Source: Punica granatum (lineage: Eukaryota; Streptophyta; Magnoliopsida; Myrtales; Lythraceae). From it: a stretch of DNA of 64,000 bases. The stretch is from contig NC_045131.1 of NCBI RefSeq assembly GCF_007655135.1, forward strand, positions 14,926,001-14,990,000. Direction: 5' to 3'. The notes below the pieces were generated by a model. That model was not told the origin of the DNA. It saw only the letters and a program-made list of their open reading frames with translations, and made no database searches. A program made the position numbers and the translations under genes. Below, piece after piece: positions 22,991 to 34,487 of this stretch; within the stretch, counting starts at the first letter, position 1; each line of letters opens with the position of its first letter.

Positions 22991-24812
22991 GCATAAAAAC
23001 ATTTTTTTATATATAAAAAAGATAAAAAGCAAGACAGAACAACGAAATATGCTACTACAGTTGTTGGACCACACTTTAAACAACTACAATGTTCAAAACT
23101 ACCATTTATCACCAAAGCACGAGAATTATGACTAATCTCGAAGCAAATGATGAAAGTCGACCACCCAACTTCTTCCCACGACAACTGCTCCTATTGATTT
23201 CACTTGAAAGGGGCAACATCAAAATACGATTTATCGATTTCTACAACCTTAATTTTTGCAAAGTGTCTCTCTCATCTGATTCACAACTACCGCCCTAATT
23301 TTGAATTTTAGGGAGGGAATGCCGGGGAGGAGCAAATGACGCCGTCTTGGCCATGCGAGAAGGACAAAAACGCTGGTGTATGGACATGGAAGTCGAAGAG
23401 CATGTGTCATTTGTCCACATAAGCCGCCATGTCACACATCCGTGATGGATCTCATGGGGATGGAAATAACGGGACATATTTACCAAACGAAATTATCTTT
23501 GGAGGGCATAAATGGTGGCTAAAATTATTGGAGGTCAAATGTTGTGACAATTGAACATTTCAAGGATAAGATTGACGATTTTCTCTAATAACAATATATG
23601 AATATAGAAAAATATGAAAGAATATTTCAATCACTTACTCTCATGTCGCCATTTATTTAAAAAATAAATAATCATCTATATAAACTTAATAATTAATTTA
23701 AATAACGTATTATCAAATCGTCAATAAATAAATATATTCATTAATTTAAGAAAAGAAATAATCATCTTATAAACTTAAAATTAATTTAATACATTTAGAG
23801 AATATATATATAGCTAATTTTATAAAAGCTTAATTAATTATATCTTACATCCAAGTTATTGAGTCATTTTATCTAAACATATTCAAATTTATAAACTTAA
23901 TATATGGAATATCAATTGTAATAAAGCATAAGCAAATAATGAAATAAAAAAAAATTGATAAGCTCTAAGAGTATTATTTTTTCATAAATTAAAACTAATG
24001 ATTTATCTAAAAGTATTTAAATTTTGAATTAATTTTCTCACATATTAAATTGGTAATTGCAATGATGCATATTACACGAATTTCTTACTAAAAATTAATT
24101 TATATTTGATATATATTCTTTTATTACAGGTCTTAAATTTCCATATTTAAATTTATTCCATATAAAATGTAAACTTTTTAGATGTTAATAAAAATTATAA
24201 ATTAAAGTATTCAAATTTTGAATAATTTTCTCAGAATTTAAATTTATAATTGCAATGACGTATCTATTATATTAACTCCTTATTTAAGAACTTTTGATAT
24301 ATTTTTTATTTATATTCTTCTATTGCAAGTATGAATTTACCTCATTAAAATTATACAAATTAAATGAAAAATTATTACATGTTAATACAAACATAAATTT
24401 ATACTAATTATTGTTTTCATATTTGAACTTTTATAATAAAATTTTCTTGCGTACAATTATTTTAATATAAAGACTAATATTTAATACGAAGTCTAATGCT
24501 AAAGCCCTTCCGAATTCTCCATTTCAGCTAAAAAACTGGTAAATTAATTTCATAAATATAAATAGCTATGATTTAATAATAATTTATTTATACTCTTAAA
24601 AAAATTGTCTACATACCTGTCAGATAAATTTAATGAAAAAATGTTTAAACATAAGTACTGGATTGTGTTAAAATAAGAAAATCACGGAGAATGGAAATAC
24701 TTGTAAACGTAAAAATGCGACAATGAGTCAACTTGATTCATCACGAGCCACTTGGCCCCGAATTGCGCCGGTATTGAGATATTGAACTTATAAAATATAT
24801 ATATGTTTATAA
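22991..24812. other. Intergenic, very AT-rich; possible old transposon ends
   Basis: The 23300-23590 stretch is GC-richer and ends ATTGACGATTTTCTC, the style of a MULE terminus, and may be the outer end of the element that carried the transposase relic. The rest (23600-24800) is AT-rich and resembles 14200-14740 in phrase content, suggesting another decayed Helitron-like repeat. No gene. Confidence 0.35.
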
Positions 24813-25496
24813 GGGTAAATTGCACTGGTGGTCCAAAATGTTTTACAAATGTTTCATTATGGTTCAAAATTTTTTTTTCGCTATATGATGGTACAAAATG
24901 TTTCAAAATTATTTCATGATGGTACAAATCGTCAATTGGCCCTAATGCCGTTAACATTTTGATGACGTGGTGCGAACTATGTGTCACTTTTGTTACGTAG
25001 AACCAATCATAGTGCGTCACGTCATTTAAGAGAAAATAAAATTTTAAAAAGTCCAAAAAAATAAAAAAAATACAAAAAAGAGTAAAAATTTAAAAAAAAT
25101 TTTGAAAATTATTTTAAAATTTTCAAAATTTTTTAAATAATTTCATAAAAAAATTTAAATTTAATATTAAAACTATTTTTAATTTAAAATAATAAAATTA
25201 TTTTAAATTTTAAATTTAAATTTTAAATTAAAAGTTTAAAATTATTTTTAAAAGTTTTTAAAATTTAAAATTATTTTTAGAATTATTTTTAAAAGTTTTT
25301 AAATTTTTAAAATTTTAGAATTATTTAAAAATTTTGGCCACGTCAGCCTCGGCTTGACGGCGTCAAGCTCGAATTGACGGTTTGTACCATCATGAAACAA
25401 CTTTGAAACATTTTGTACCATCATGTAGCGAAAAAAACATTTTTGACCATAATGAAATATTTGTAAAATATTTTGGACCACCAGTGCAATTTATCC
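24813..25496. mobile_element. MITE with about 150-bp inverted repeats, 684 bp
   Basis: Left arm GGGTAAATTGCACTGGTGG...GATGGTACAAA and right arm TTTGTACCATCATG...CCACCAGTGCAATTTATCC are complementary over roughly 150 bp. The centre is extremely AT-rich with short AAATTTTAA-type repeats. No coding capacity. The target duplication is not clear. Confidence 0.8.
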
Positions 25497-25963
25497 GTAT
25501 TTATAATGACCTTCTCAAAGTGTTTTGCAAACTTTTCTTTTCTTTTTTTACCTCCTCATATTATTAATATTATTATTTTACTATTTACGTCAACAACACA
25601 CCAATATTACTAAACATCACACGTTTTTAGTATCATGTTACATTTTCATTTGTTTTCAATAGAAATACCTAGTTAGTACCTATTGTACCCTATAACCTTT
25701 CCTTTTCAAGGCCCTTTCGTACTTTTCTTTTGGAAAGACACAATTTCATACTTTCACTATAAAAATTACCTATTATATTCTTTTTTATAATTATTTACTC
25801 TGTCAAATACACCAAATAGTAACTTCTCCATTATATCTCACAGTTCCCCTCTCTCCTTTCCTATTTGCATTTGCATCTCTTCTAATTTCGCTTTTGTTCC
25901 AATCACTATTCCCTTTAAATATTATTATTTTTTATTTTCTTCTAATCTCTGGTAAAACATTTA
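25497..25963. other. Intergenic, nothing recognised
   Basis: AT-rich spacer with pyrimidine-rich tracts. No gene seen. Confidence 0.5.
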
Positions 25964-27651
25964 GAGGAAACTATCACTGTCATCCATATATTTTCACCAA
26001 GCCACCACTTAAGTCCCTTGTCAAATTTTGCCATCAATTTGGCTTGCACGTTGGGGTTCTGTGGATCAATTTGGTCTCTGCCGTCAATGCCACTAACGAA
26101 TGTCTGATGTGGCTACCTTATTGGACAAAACGGTGTTAAAAAAATAATTTTTTAACATGAATTTCCAAAATGACACCGTTTTGATAATTTTTTGAAAAAA
26201 ATAATTATTACCGTTATTATTTTTTTCTGTTTCTTTTACGTTGAGGGAAGAGAAAACAGTTATTGTCATCCCTTTATTTTCCTCGAGCCACCACTTTAAT
26301 CCCTCATCAATTTTTGCCACAAATTTGACCCAAACGTTGGGGTTTAGTCTATCAAGGGGGCAGTGGCCGGCCACTCGAGCTCTAGAGGCATCTTCGGCAC
26401 GGCTTCATCACCTCGACGACCTCCTCCCATCTCCTTCGGCGGGGCTCCGACCAAGCCCTCTTCCCACTCTCTCCCTCCCCCTCTCTCTCTCTCTCCTTCT
26501 CGGTTATTTTCTCTCTCGATCTCAACTGCCAGGTTCGATTCCACCTAGTACATCGCCGCCGCAGTGGACTCCACAGCTTCGAGCTAGCTCCCAATCAATG
26601 GTTTTTGGGGGAAGTCAATGATTCATGAATCGTCCATTCAAATATATTCATGGATTGGAAAAAAGTTTCACTGACAGAAAGAAAAATGCAAGATATTACT
26701 CCCGGCGACATTCATTAGAGTCGCGAATGAGGTATTGTGCCCCTTTCTGGATGATTTCATGGTTGTTTAGTTCTGAAATTAGTTGCTATGTGGGGGGCTA
26801 TTGTAGAGGAACAATATGATCTTCGACTGGCCCTCTTTGGAAGCGACGGTGACGAAGGTTACCGGGAAAGGACGAGGAGGCATTGTTACTGCGCATACGA
26901 GGAAGCTCTTAACAGAGCCTACCTCGAAGTTAGGTAGAAGGAGAACTGAATTAGAGGAAAACATAGCACTAGGTTCGAGGAAACCTGGACTGGACCCCTA
27001 GTTCAGCCTCGTATCCAGCTGTAATGACTAGCCTCAATTTCCCTTACAGAGAGCTATAATGAGCTTCAGGTCTCCTCTTCAATCCCTTTCCGGCGTTCCT
27101 CCATCATAGCAGCTCAGCCACATGCCCCTCCGAGCAGCCTCCTTCTCTCCAACGAGCTGATGCATCTCTTCATTCGATAAACAGAATCACCCTCAGTGAA
27201 AGCGTAAAATAGAGGGATTCAGGAAGGGGGGAGACTAGCCGGGGCCTCCCCGGCTGGCCATTGCCCCCTTGATAGACAAAACCCCAATGTTTGGGCCAAA
27301 TTGGTGGCAAAAATTGATGAGGGACTAAAGTGGTGACTCGAGAAAAGTAAAAGGATGACAATTATTGTTTCCACTTCCCTCAACGTAAAAGAAACATAAA
27401 AAAATAATAACGGTAATAATTAATTTTTTTTCAAAACGATGTCATTTTGGAAATTCATATTAAAAAATTATTTTTTTGACACCGTTTTGTCCAACAAGGT
27501 AGCCACATTAGACATCCGTTAGTGGCATTGACGGCAAGGACCAAATTGATAGAAGGAACCCCAGCGTGTAAGCCAAATTGATGGCTAAAATTGACGAGAG
27601 ACTTAAGTGGTGACTCGATAAAAGTAGAGGGATGACGGTGATAGTTTCCTC
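25964..27651. mobile_element. Non-autonomous MULE with about 400-bp inverted repeats
   Basis: Arms 25964-26372 and about 27250-27651 are inverted complements starting GAGGAAACTATCACTGTCAT. Flanks AAACATTTA and AAAAATTTA match at 8 of 9 bases, the 9-bp target duplication expected of the Mutator superfamily. Between the arms are about 880 bp of markedly GC-richer DNA with open frames on both strands but no transposase. GC-rich interiors are typical of Pack-MULEs that have copied host gene pieces; the source here is not recognised. Candidate frames (26241-26621 plus, 26816-27001 plus) show no known domain. Confidence 0.8.
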
Positions 27652-27733
27652 AAAAATTTATCACACTCTCTCTCTTCTACTATGTTCCTTTTATATTTTC
27701 AATAATGATTTCCTTTATGAAGGGATTTTTTTA

Positions 27734-28076
27734 GGGATTTTTACCTAAAATGACCCATGGTTTGTCCGTTTTATCAAATCTATCATATGCTTTTTTTTGT
27801 CAAATCTATCACATGGTTTACTTTTTGCATCAAATCTATCACAACGTTATCTTTTCCGTCAACATCTAACGGCCGTGTTGATGTGGCACATGGAGAGATA
27901 GTGGGCCACACTTGCCACGTAGGCGCCACGTCAGTACAGCCGTTAGATGTCGACGGAAAAGATAAAGTTGGGATAGATTTGATGCAATAAATAAACCATG
28001 TGATAGATTTGACAAAAAAAACATATGATAGATTTGACAAAACGGACAAACCATGGGCCATTTTAGGTAAATACCC
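27734..28076. mobile_element. MITE with long inverted repeats, 343 bp
   Basis: Arms GGGATTTTTACCTAAAATG...CCATGGTTTGTCCGTTTT and its complement close the element. Flanks ATTTTTTTA and CTTTTTTTA match at 8 of 9 positions, suggesting a 9-bp (MULE-like) duplication, although the low complexity weakens this. Internal phrase TCAAATCTATCA is repeated three times per arm. Confidence 0.75.
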
Positions 28077-28959
28077 CTTTTTTTATGCCCTGCTCTAACA
28101 TTATGTTTTATTGTTCGTTTTCGTAATAGGATTTGAATTCAATACTTGAGCCGGCTTAACCGTTTCATCACACCAGCATCCCATTCAATATCAGGTACCT
28201 AATGCCTATTCACTCTATCTCCTTGCCAATATTATGAGTTTCTTATTATTTATATCTTGTACAAGTATTGCAACGAAATATTAACAATTATTTTTCGATA
28301 ATTCCTTTAGAAAATATTGACAAAATTTTCATCGAAATTCCGTTGGTATTTAAGTATGTATTAAGACAAAAATATGAATGGACTTTATAAATTTATATTA
28401 GGAGATTATGAAAACTTATTTTATGAATCGATTTTTTTTTCATGAAATACCTAATGGACATTGTCTTTATAAATTTCTTTTGTTAATGCCTAATTTTTTT
28501 ATGAGGTTCCATGAGTACAAAAGTACGCATTAGGAAATATACAAAGAAAGAAGTGACTGAGAGTTTCAAAGAAAAGAGAATGACATATTATTATGAATTT
28601 CTTTTTTTTTTTTTCCTTCCTTTGCTCCTCTCTCAGATTTTTTTCTCTACAGGCAAAGGCTACCATTGTATCCAACGTCACTGTATTGCCTACTACCACC
28701 AACTATTGATACTGTTGCATAGGCTGAGAGTCCTCGAGCTCCCAATATCCTTCCTTCATGAGCCCCACTTTATTTATTTATTTATTTTTATTTTTCCATT
28801 CTTAGTCCAATGGGACGGACCAGTTGTCTCTAATATCAATATCAACACAGCTTATCCTAATTTTTCAACAAGAACAAATAAATTAAAGTAATTTAAATTA
28901 GACTTACTTGTGCCTTTGCTGGAGTCTAAAGTGTATTTTTTTTGTTTCTTTTTTTTATA
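28077..28959. other. Intergenic, nothing recognised
   Basis: An apparent 126-codon frame at 28511-28891 plus is dominated by a poly-Phe/Leu stretch from T runs and is not credible as a protein. Confidence 0.5.
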
Positions 28960-29320
28960 TATATATTAAGTGATCGTAAGAAGTCGCAAATTGTAATTTT
29001 TATGATTCATCTCCTATAGTAAATATTGCATGTATTTTTCAGTCAAATACTTTGGATATTCCAAATTTTAAATATATAAGTGATTATATTAACTTTTGTA
29101 AGTGACAATATTAACTTTTTAATTAATCAAATTGGCCATAAACTTCTTTTCTTTCATGATTTATGGAGTGTAAATACTTAAAATACTATGTGCATATTAC
29201 ACAATTTATATTTTTACTTTTATTTTAATTAATAATAAAATAAGGGTTAATATTAATGCACATTAAATGTGCCAATTGTACTTTATTATATACTAGTGTA
29301 TTACCTGTGTGCTGTACAAG
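28960..29320. repeat. Direct repeat copy 1 (diverged), possible Helitron end at its edge
   Basis: Shares with 30060-30440, in the same order, the phrases CAAATTGTAATTTTTATGATTCAT, ATATTAACTTTT, AATTAATCAA and AATAAAATAAGGG. At 29293-29296 a CTAG with neighbouring CACACAGGTAATA on the minus strand resembles a Helitron 3' end reading leftwards. Confidence 0.5.
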
Positions 29321-30059
29321 ATTTTTACATTAGTCATTAATCAAAATTAGTAAAACTAATTGTACTTTTAATATATCTATATATAATTTCTATATTTAAT
29401 TATATGTCTCGTGATTCAAATTCTACCTTTTTTAGCATCTTTTTCTTTATATATTAGCAAGGAAGAGACACATGAAACATTTTTTAGATAAAAATACATC
29501 ATGCTTGTATATTGGTAATGCATTTAACATAATCAAATGCAATGCCTTAATTATGTAATATTAGTGCATCATTGCTTATTTTTGAAACTTAAGAGAATGT
29601 TTTGCATAAGGTTTTAATAGGATTTTTATTCTCTTGAGTTTTTTTCTAATTTTTTGATATTCTTTTTTAATCTTAACTTTTTTAACCTCCCAATGTATGA
29701 TTAACTTGACTTCATTTATAACTATATAAATAAAATAAATTAAAAGAAAATAGAAAAGGTTTTGATCTTAATTTTTTTATTATAAAGTTCTTGGATAATT
29801 ATCTTCGTAATAATTTTTAAACATATAAAAAAGAAACTATTCTAATGTGGTTCACTTGACATAAATATAACATAAATATATATTTATATATTGTATATGT
29901 ATTTTATCTAGACCACCACTTTATAAATACAATTGATATACATGCATATAATAAACCATATAATTTATTACATTAATTAGATATGTTAAATATTTTGGGG
30001 TGAAGTGCTTGCATATTTCTCTTTTAAATTAGCTAGTGACAATATTTTTTTTAATAAGT
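29321..30059. other. Intergenic, AT-rich, nothing recognised
   Basis: Spacer between two diverged direct repeats. No gene seen. Confidence 0.5.
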
Positions 30060-30440
30060 TAATTTGTCAAAAGTATAATTTTGAGGCAACAAATTGCAAT
30101 TTTTATGATTCATGAATTTACTTATTTAAATATAGCCCTTTTATAAATATTGCATACATTTTTTCGTTAAATGCTTTGAATATTATGAACTTTAATCATA
30201 TAAGTGACTATATTAACTTTTTTAATTAATCAATTTATAAGGAATATATAGTTAGGGCCATAAATTCCATTTTTTTTAATTTTTCATGATATTTCAAAAG
30301 CAAAACTTAAAATACTTAACTAAATATGTATATCATACACATTTATTTTATAGTTTTACTTTTATTTAATTTATAATAAAATAAGGGCTAATTAACGCAC
30401 AAGGACATTTAATGTGCAAATTCTACTTTACTATATATTG
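30060..30440. repeat. Direct repeat copy 2 (diverged)
   Basis: Second copy of the repeat at 28960-29320, same orientation, about 1.1 kb downstream, with many small indels. Probably an old non-autonomous transposon family. Confidence 0.5.
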
Positions 30441-31749
30441 GTGATTGATGATTGATGATTGATTAATTGATATGATATTGATTGATTGACTATTTTCACC
30501 CCCATTTAATTTGAGCCTATTTAATATGAAGTGCAGGTCATTTTATTCTCTCTATATATAAATTTTTAGATTTCAATATATCTCTCACATTAATTACGAA
30601 TGAATAAAATTCATGATTACAAAAGTTTTATTTTTTAATAATAAAGTGGTCAGATGCGAACTTAGATTAGTCAGGAACTCATTGAAATTTCGAATATTAA
30701 GGTGATATAAATTTAGAAAAAAAAAGAAAAAAAACTAGTACGTATGACAATTGACAAATATATCCAACCTCATCGATATAGTATGGTATCGGATAAAGTC
30801 GAAGTGTCACTCTCTGGACATAAATGTACAGCTAAGAATGATACAATATACAGCAGGCGGTTCCAAAATTCTCTGGCCCACTGCCAAGCAAGTTGGAACT
30901 TGGAACTTGGATTTCTCAAAAGATAAATACAAAACAAGGCCACAGATTAGGTGCTATTCATTATACTGAAAATTACAATCCCGACACACTGTCCTGGTCC
31001 AAAAAATCAGACCACGCGAAAGGTATCTTCCTTGCAAATACAAGAACTATAAAATCTTCTTAGAATCACAAACTACCTGCAGAAAGGAATACATCGGGAA
31101 TCGGGAGTGAATTCCGATTATTTCAATTTTATAACTATTGTTCAGACCTCCTCCAGCTGATTTAATTGCTTGGTAATAGCTCGATTGCGGGGCTTTCAAT
31201 TGTTAGTGCATATATAAGAGTTGATTTGAGATTCTACTCATATCAATGCGGTTTGATTCAAGTAGTTCAGCACTTTATTTTGAAATGTCATGTTATTAGA
31301 GTTCGATATGGCACACAGCTGCCACATGGCCGGCATCATTAAAAGCAGCGTGGAAAGTGTTCTATTTACTAAAAAAAAAGAAAGAGATGTCACTGTCTTA
31401 TTATGAAATCATAGAAGTGATTTTTGCAGTAAACTTGCTTTGTTTGCGTTGAGAGAAACAGAAGAAAAGAAAAAAGAGTTATTCCCAAAATTAAGTGGTT
31501 TTTGTTATCAAATGATGTCACGGTTCACATAAGTAGCCCGGGATTAATTGATTGTTCGAGTTCCCACGTATTCCCTTTTTTATTTTTTATTTCATTTTGC
31601 CACATATTTATCATAATGTGGATAATTATGCGTTATTATTAAGTCACTTCATTTATGAGGCCAAAGTTCCTAAATTATAAAAGTCAAAAGATTTTCTATA
31701 TATAGTTTAATATAAATGAAAACTCATCATTCGTGTATACGCTCCTAAT
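30441..31749. other. Intergenic; a less AT-rich patch at 30740-31230 of unknown origin
   Basis: The patch at 30740-31230 has balanced composition, unlike its surroundings, and could be the transcribed 3' end of a lost gene, but no convincing coding frame was seen. The rest is AT-rich spacer. Confidence 0.35.
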
Positions 31750-32914
31750 CATTGTTATCAGAACCGAACCGACCCGGCCGGTTCAATCGATCGGACCGAA
31801 AATCGGACCTATGACCGATTCGATTAGCTTAAAAACCGAAAAGTGCATAAAAAAATCGATGAACCCAAAAAACTGGCTGATTTTTAGATGAACCCATATA
31901 ACCCATTTGAACTGGCCGGTTCATGGGTTCATAAATTTTAAACGGAATCTGACTCGAATTCTTCCCGACCCGAGCAAAAATTACAGAATGCAGACATTGC
32001 AGAGACACGGTTGAATTGAATCTGGAAAAAATCGGAGTCTTCTTCCGGAGTTTCCTCTTCGAGTCTTCCTTCTGCTGTTCTTCATTAGCTCATCTTCAGA
32101 TCAGAGGTGATTCTTCTTCCTTTTGCTCTGATTCTTCTGATTTATGAATCCGTTAGCAACCGGTTGCTCATCTAATTCTTCTTCTCCTTCGAAACCCCCT
32201 TTACCCGAGCAGAAATTGCAGAGCTCTTGATTTCCACTGTCAGGGTTTCACACAGCCTCTTCAACTGAAGTCCATCTGCTGCTGCTTACTGATCGCCGAC
32301 CATCGGTTTTCGGCCGTCTCTTCCTCCAATTGCTCTGACGCCCTGCTGCTCGTTTAAAGAATCTGGGGTTGATCTGCTTAGGTATGGACTGTTTCCTCCT
32401 CACTGTTTCTCTCTCGTAGCACCAATTCGGTTGGTTCGGAGCTGAGTGTTGTGGGAAATTTTCTTCCCCCAGTTTCGCCTCAGCTGATTGTGGGTTCCTA
32501 GGGTTTTGCTTGGATTGATTTTTGTGTCTGAGCTTTTGGTTTCCCAGTGCTTAGAAGGCAACGAGCTAGCTGGAAGCTATTGTTTTCTTTTCGAGTGCTT
32601 CATTCTTGTAACAGGAAGCTTTTGAAGCATTAGCAATGCACTATTCAGACCTGAAGTTAACTGAACTAGGAGTTAATAATTTCTATGTTCCTCACGAGTT
32701 TAACTGAATTGAAGTTAACTTGTATTTTTTTGAACACACTTTAATTATTATCTAATATATATTACTATTTTTTGTATTTTATATTATTTTTTAAAAATAA
32801 TATTTATTTATTTATTTTATAATTAAATAGCCGGTCCGACCCATCGAACCCCGGTTGAACCCTTGAACCCATACCTTGGCCGGTTCGATGTCCGGTCCGG
32901 TTCTGATAACACTG
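31750..32914. mobile_element. Non-autonomous hAT element, 1165 bp
   Basis: Flanked by a perfect 8-bp target duplication CTCCTAAT (31742-31749 and 32915-32922). Termini CATTGTTATCAGAACCG and CAGTGTTATCAGAACCG (right end read on the minus strand) are nearly perfect inverted repeats, followed by CGG/CCGGTT-rich subterminal repeats on both sides. The interior has no transposase. It looks instead like the leader and first intron of a plant gene: TTC-rich leader, TCAGAG|GTGATT, GGTATGGAC and T-rich stretches. Confidence 0.85.
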
Positions 32915-33149
32915 CTCCTAATTATCTTCTTATAATAAAAAAAAAGGAAAATCTATTCTAACGGTAAACTGCAATGATCCCATCATTGTGAAGGCAAAAA
33001 AATAGATATTCAATTAATTTTTCTGTAAATACGTCTTCATGAGAAGAACAAAGAAATTTTAACCAAAATATGATTAGCAAAAAATAAACTGAATCGAATA
33101 TGCACTCGCAATGATAAAAAATTAAAACTAATTTTTTAATCGACGAAAT
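32915..33149. other. Intergenic, nothing recognised
   Basis: AT-rich spacer between the hAT element and the MITE cluster. Confidence 0.5.
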
Positions 33150-33465
33150 CTTAGTGTGTTTGGTTTTAGAGTTAAATAGAGTTGAGTTTTGATTTTAATT
33201 GGATTGTAATGATTGTGTTGTTAAATTATGAGAAAACAATGTGTAAAAGTAATGAATAATTTAGAAAAAGTAATGATTGTATTGTTGAATTGTGGAAAAA
33301 AGTAATAGATAGTTGAAAGAATTTAATATTAAAAATTGAATTGAATGGTTAAAAAATTGAAGAAAAAAGAAACAATAATAATTGTGTTGTTGATTTTTGT
33401 TGTATAGTGAGTAGAGTTAAAATTTTAAAAACGTGATTATAAAACCAAACGGAGCTTTATGGTGT
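33150..33465. mobile_element. Tourist-like MITE, tandem copy 1
   Basis: Begins GTGTGTTTGGTTTTAGAGTT and ends TATAAAACCAAACGGAGC, imperfect inverted termini. A second copy in the same orientation starts about 10 bp later. Shared interior phrases: GTAATGATTGTGTTGTT, TTGAGAGAATTTAATATTAA. Confidence 0.75.
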
Positions 33466-33469
33466 GTTT

Positions 33470-33770
33470 GGTTTTAGAATTAATTATAGTTGAGTTTTGA
33501 TTTTAATTATATTGTAATGATTGTATTGTTGAATTACGAGAAAAAGTGTGAAAAAGTAATGAATAGTTTAGAAAAAGTAATGATTGTGTTGTTGAATTGT
33601 AGAAAAAAATAATGAATAGTTGAGAGAATTTAATATTAAAAATTAAATTGAATATTTAAAAATTTGAAGAAAAATAGAAAAGTAATAATTGTGTTGTTGA
33701 TTTTTATTGAGTAGTGAGTAGAATTAAAGTTAGAGTTCAAATTTTAAAAATATGATTATAAAATTAAAGG
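33470..33770. mobile_element. Tourist-like MITE, tandem copy 2
   Basis: Begins GGTGTGTTTGGTTTTAGAATT and matches copy 1 throughout, ending ATGATTATAAAATTAAAGGG (decayed terminus). The head-to-tail arrangement suggests insertion of one beside the other or local duplication. Confidence 0.7.
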
Positions 33771-34164
33771 GATTGAAACTTATTACATAGGGCCAGAAGG
33801 GGGCTCATAGTATCAATATAGGTTGATATCATTCAATTTAATACAAGGATGTGTTAGGGTTCCTAGGTGGTCCCAATTGAATGTCAACGTTCCAACAGAG
33901 GGTGTTTTCTTAGCACCCAATCGAAACTGGGTCTATTTCAACATATCTCTATCTCTTTGAGGCTTTAGCCCATTAATTTGCCGCCTTGGATTTTGGTAGA
34001 AAACTCCACGGTCGAAGTCTCTTTCACTCATAAAGGATTTGATTAGATAGACCAGATAGATACTGGATTTCCACATCCACAATAATAAATCTTGGGCTCA
34101 CAACAAAATCTATCATCACAATCTTGCTAGCTATTTCCCTTTTCCAATTATTACGGTTTGATTT
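33771..34164. other. Unassigned tract of balanced composition
   Basis: 33790-34150 is less AT-rich than the MITEs on both sides but has no open frame or repeat that I recognise. Confidence 0.4.
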
Positions 34165-34453
34165 TGCATTCAAGTTTTCAAAATTTTAAATCTAACTTTA
34201 ACTATATTCACTACATAACAAAAAACAACAACACAATTATTATTATTTTTTTCAATTTTTTAACAATTCAATTCAATTTTTAATACTAAATTCTCTCAAC
34301 TATTTATTATTTTTTCCAAAATTCAATAAAACAGTCATTAATTTCTCTAAACTATTCATTACTTTTTTCTCATAATTCAACAACAAAATTATTACAACCA
34401 AATTAAAATCAAAACTTAACTCTGCTTCGCTCTAAAATCAAACACACCAATGT
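34165..34453. mobile_element. Tourist-like MITE (reverse orientation)
   Basis: Reverse complement of the neighbouring pair: GGTTTGATTTTGCATTC at one end and CTCTAAAATCAAACACACC at the other, with TTCAACAACAAAATTATTAC inside. Three copies of the family therefore sit within 1.3 kb. Confidence 0.7.
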
Positions 34454-34487
34454 TTGGATGAAGTTTTCATTTTTTTTTTGGTGCTCC

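Noticed and set aside
28511..28891. 126-codon plus-strand frame
   Set aside because: Dominated by T-run-encoded Phe and other AT-rich codons; not credible as a protein.
31142..31195. Possible terminal exon on the minus strand (ending QLNQLEEV then stop)
   Set aside because: Only about 17 codons after a weak acceptor, with no upstream exon; too short to support.
33790..34150. Organelle-derived insertion
   Set aside because: Composition suggested it, but I could not match it to any specific plastid or mitochondrial gene.
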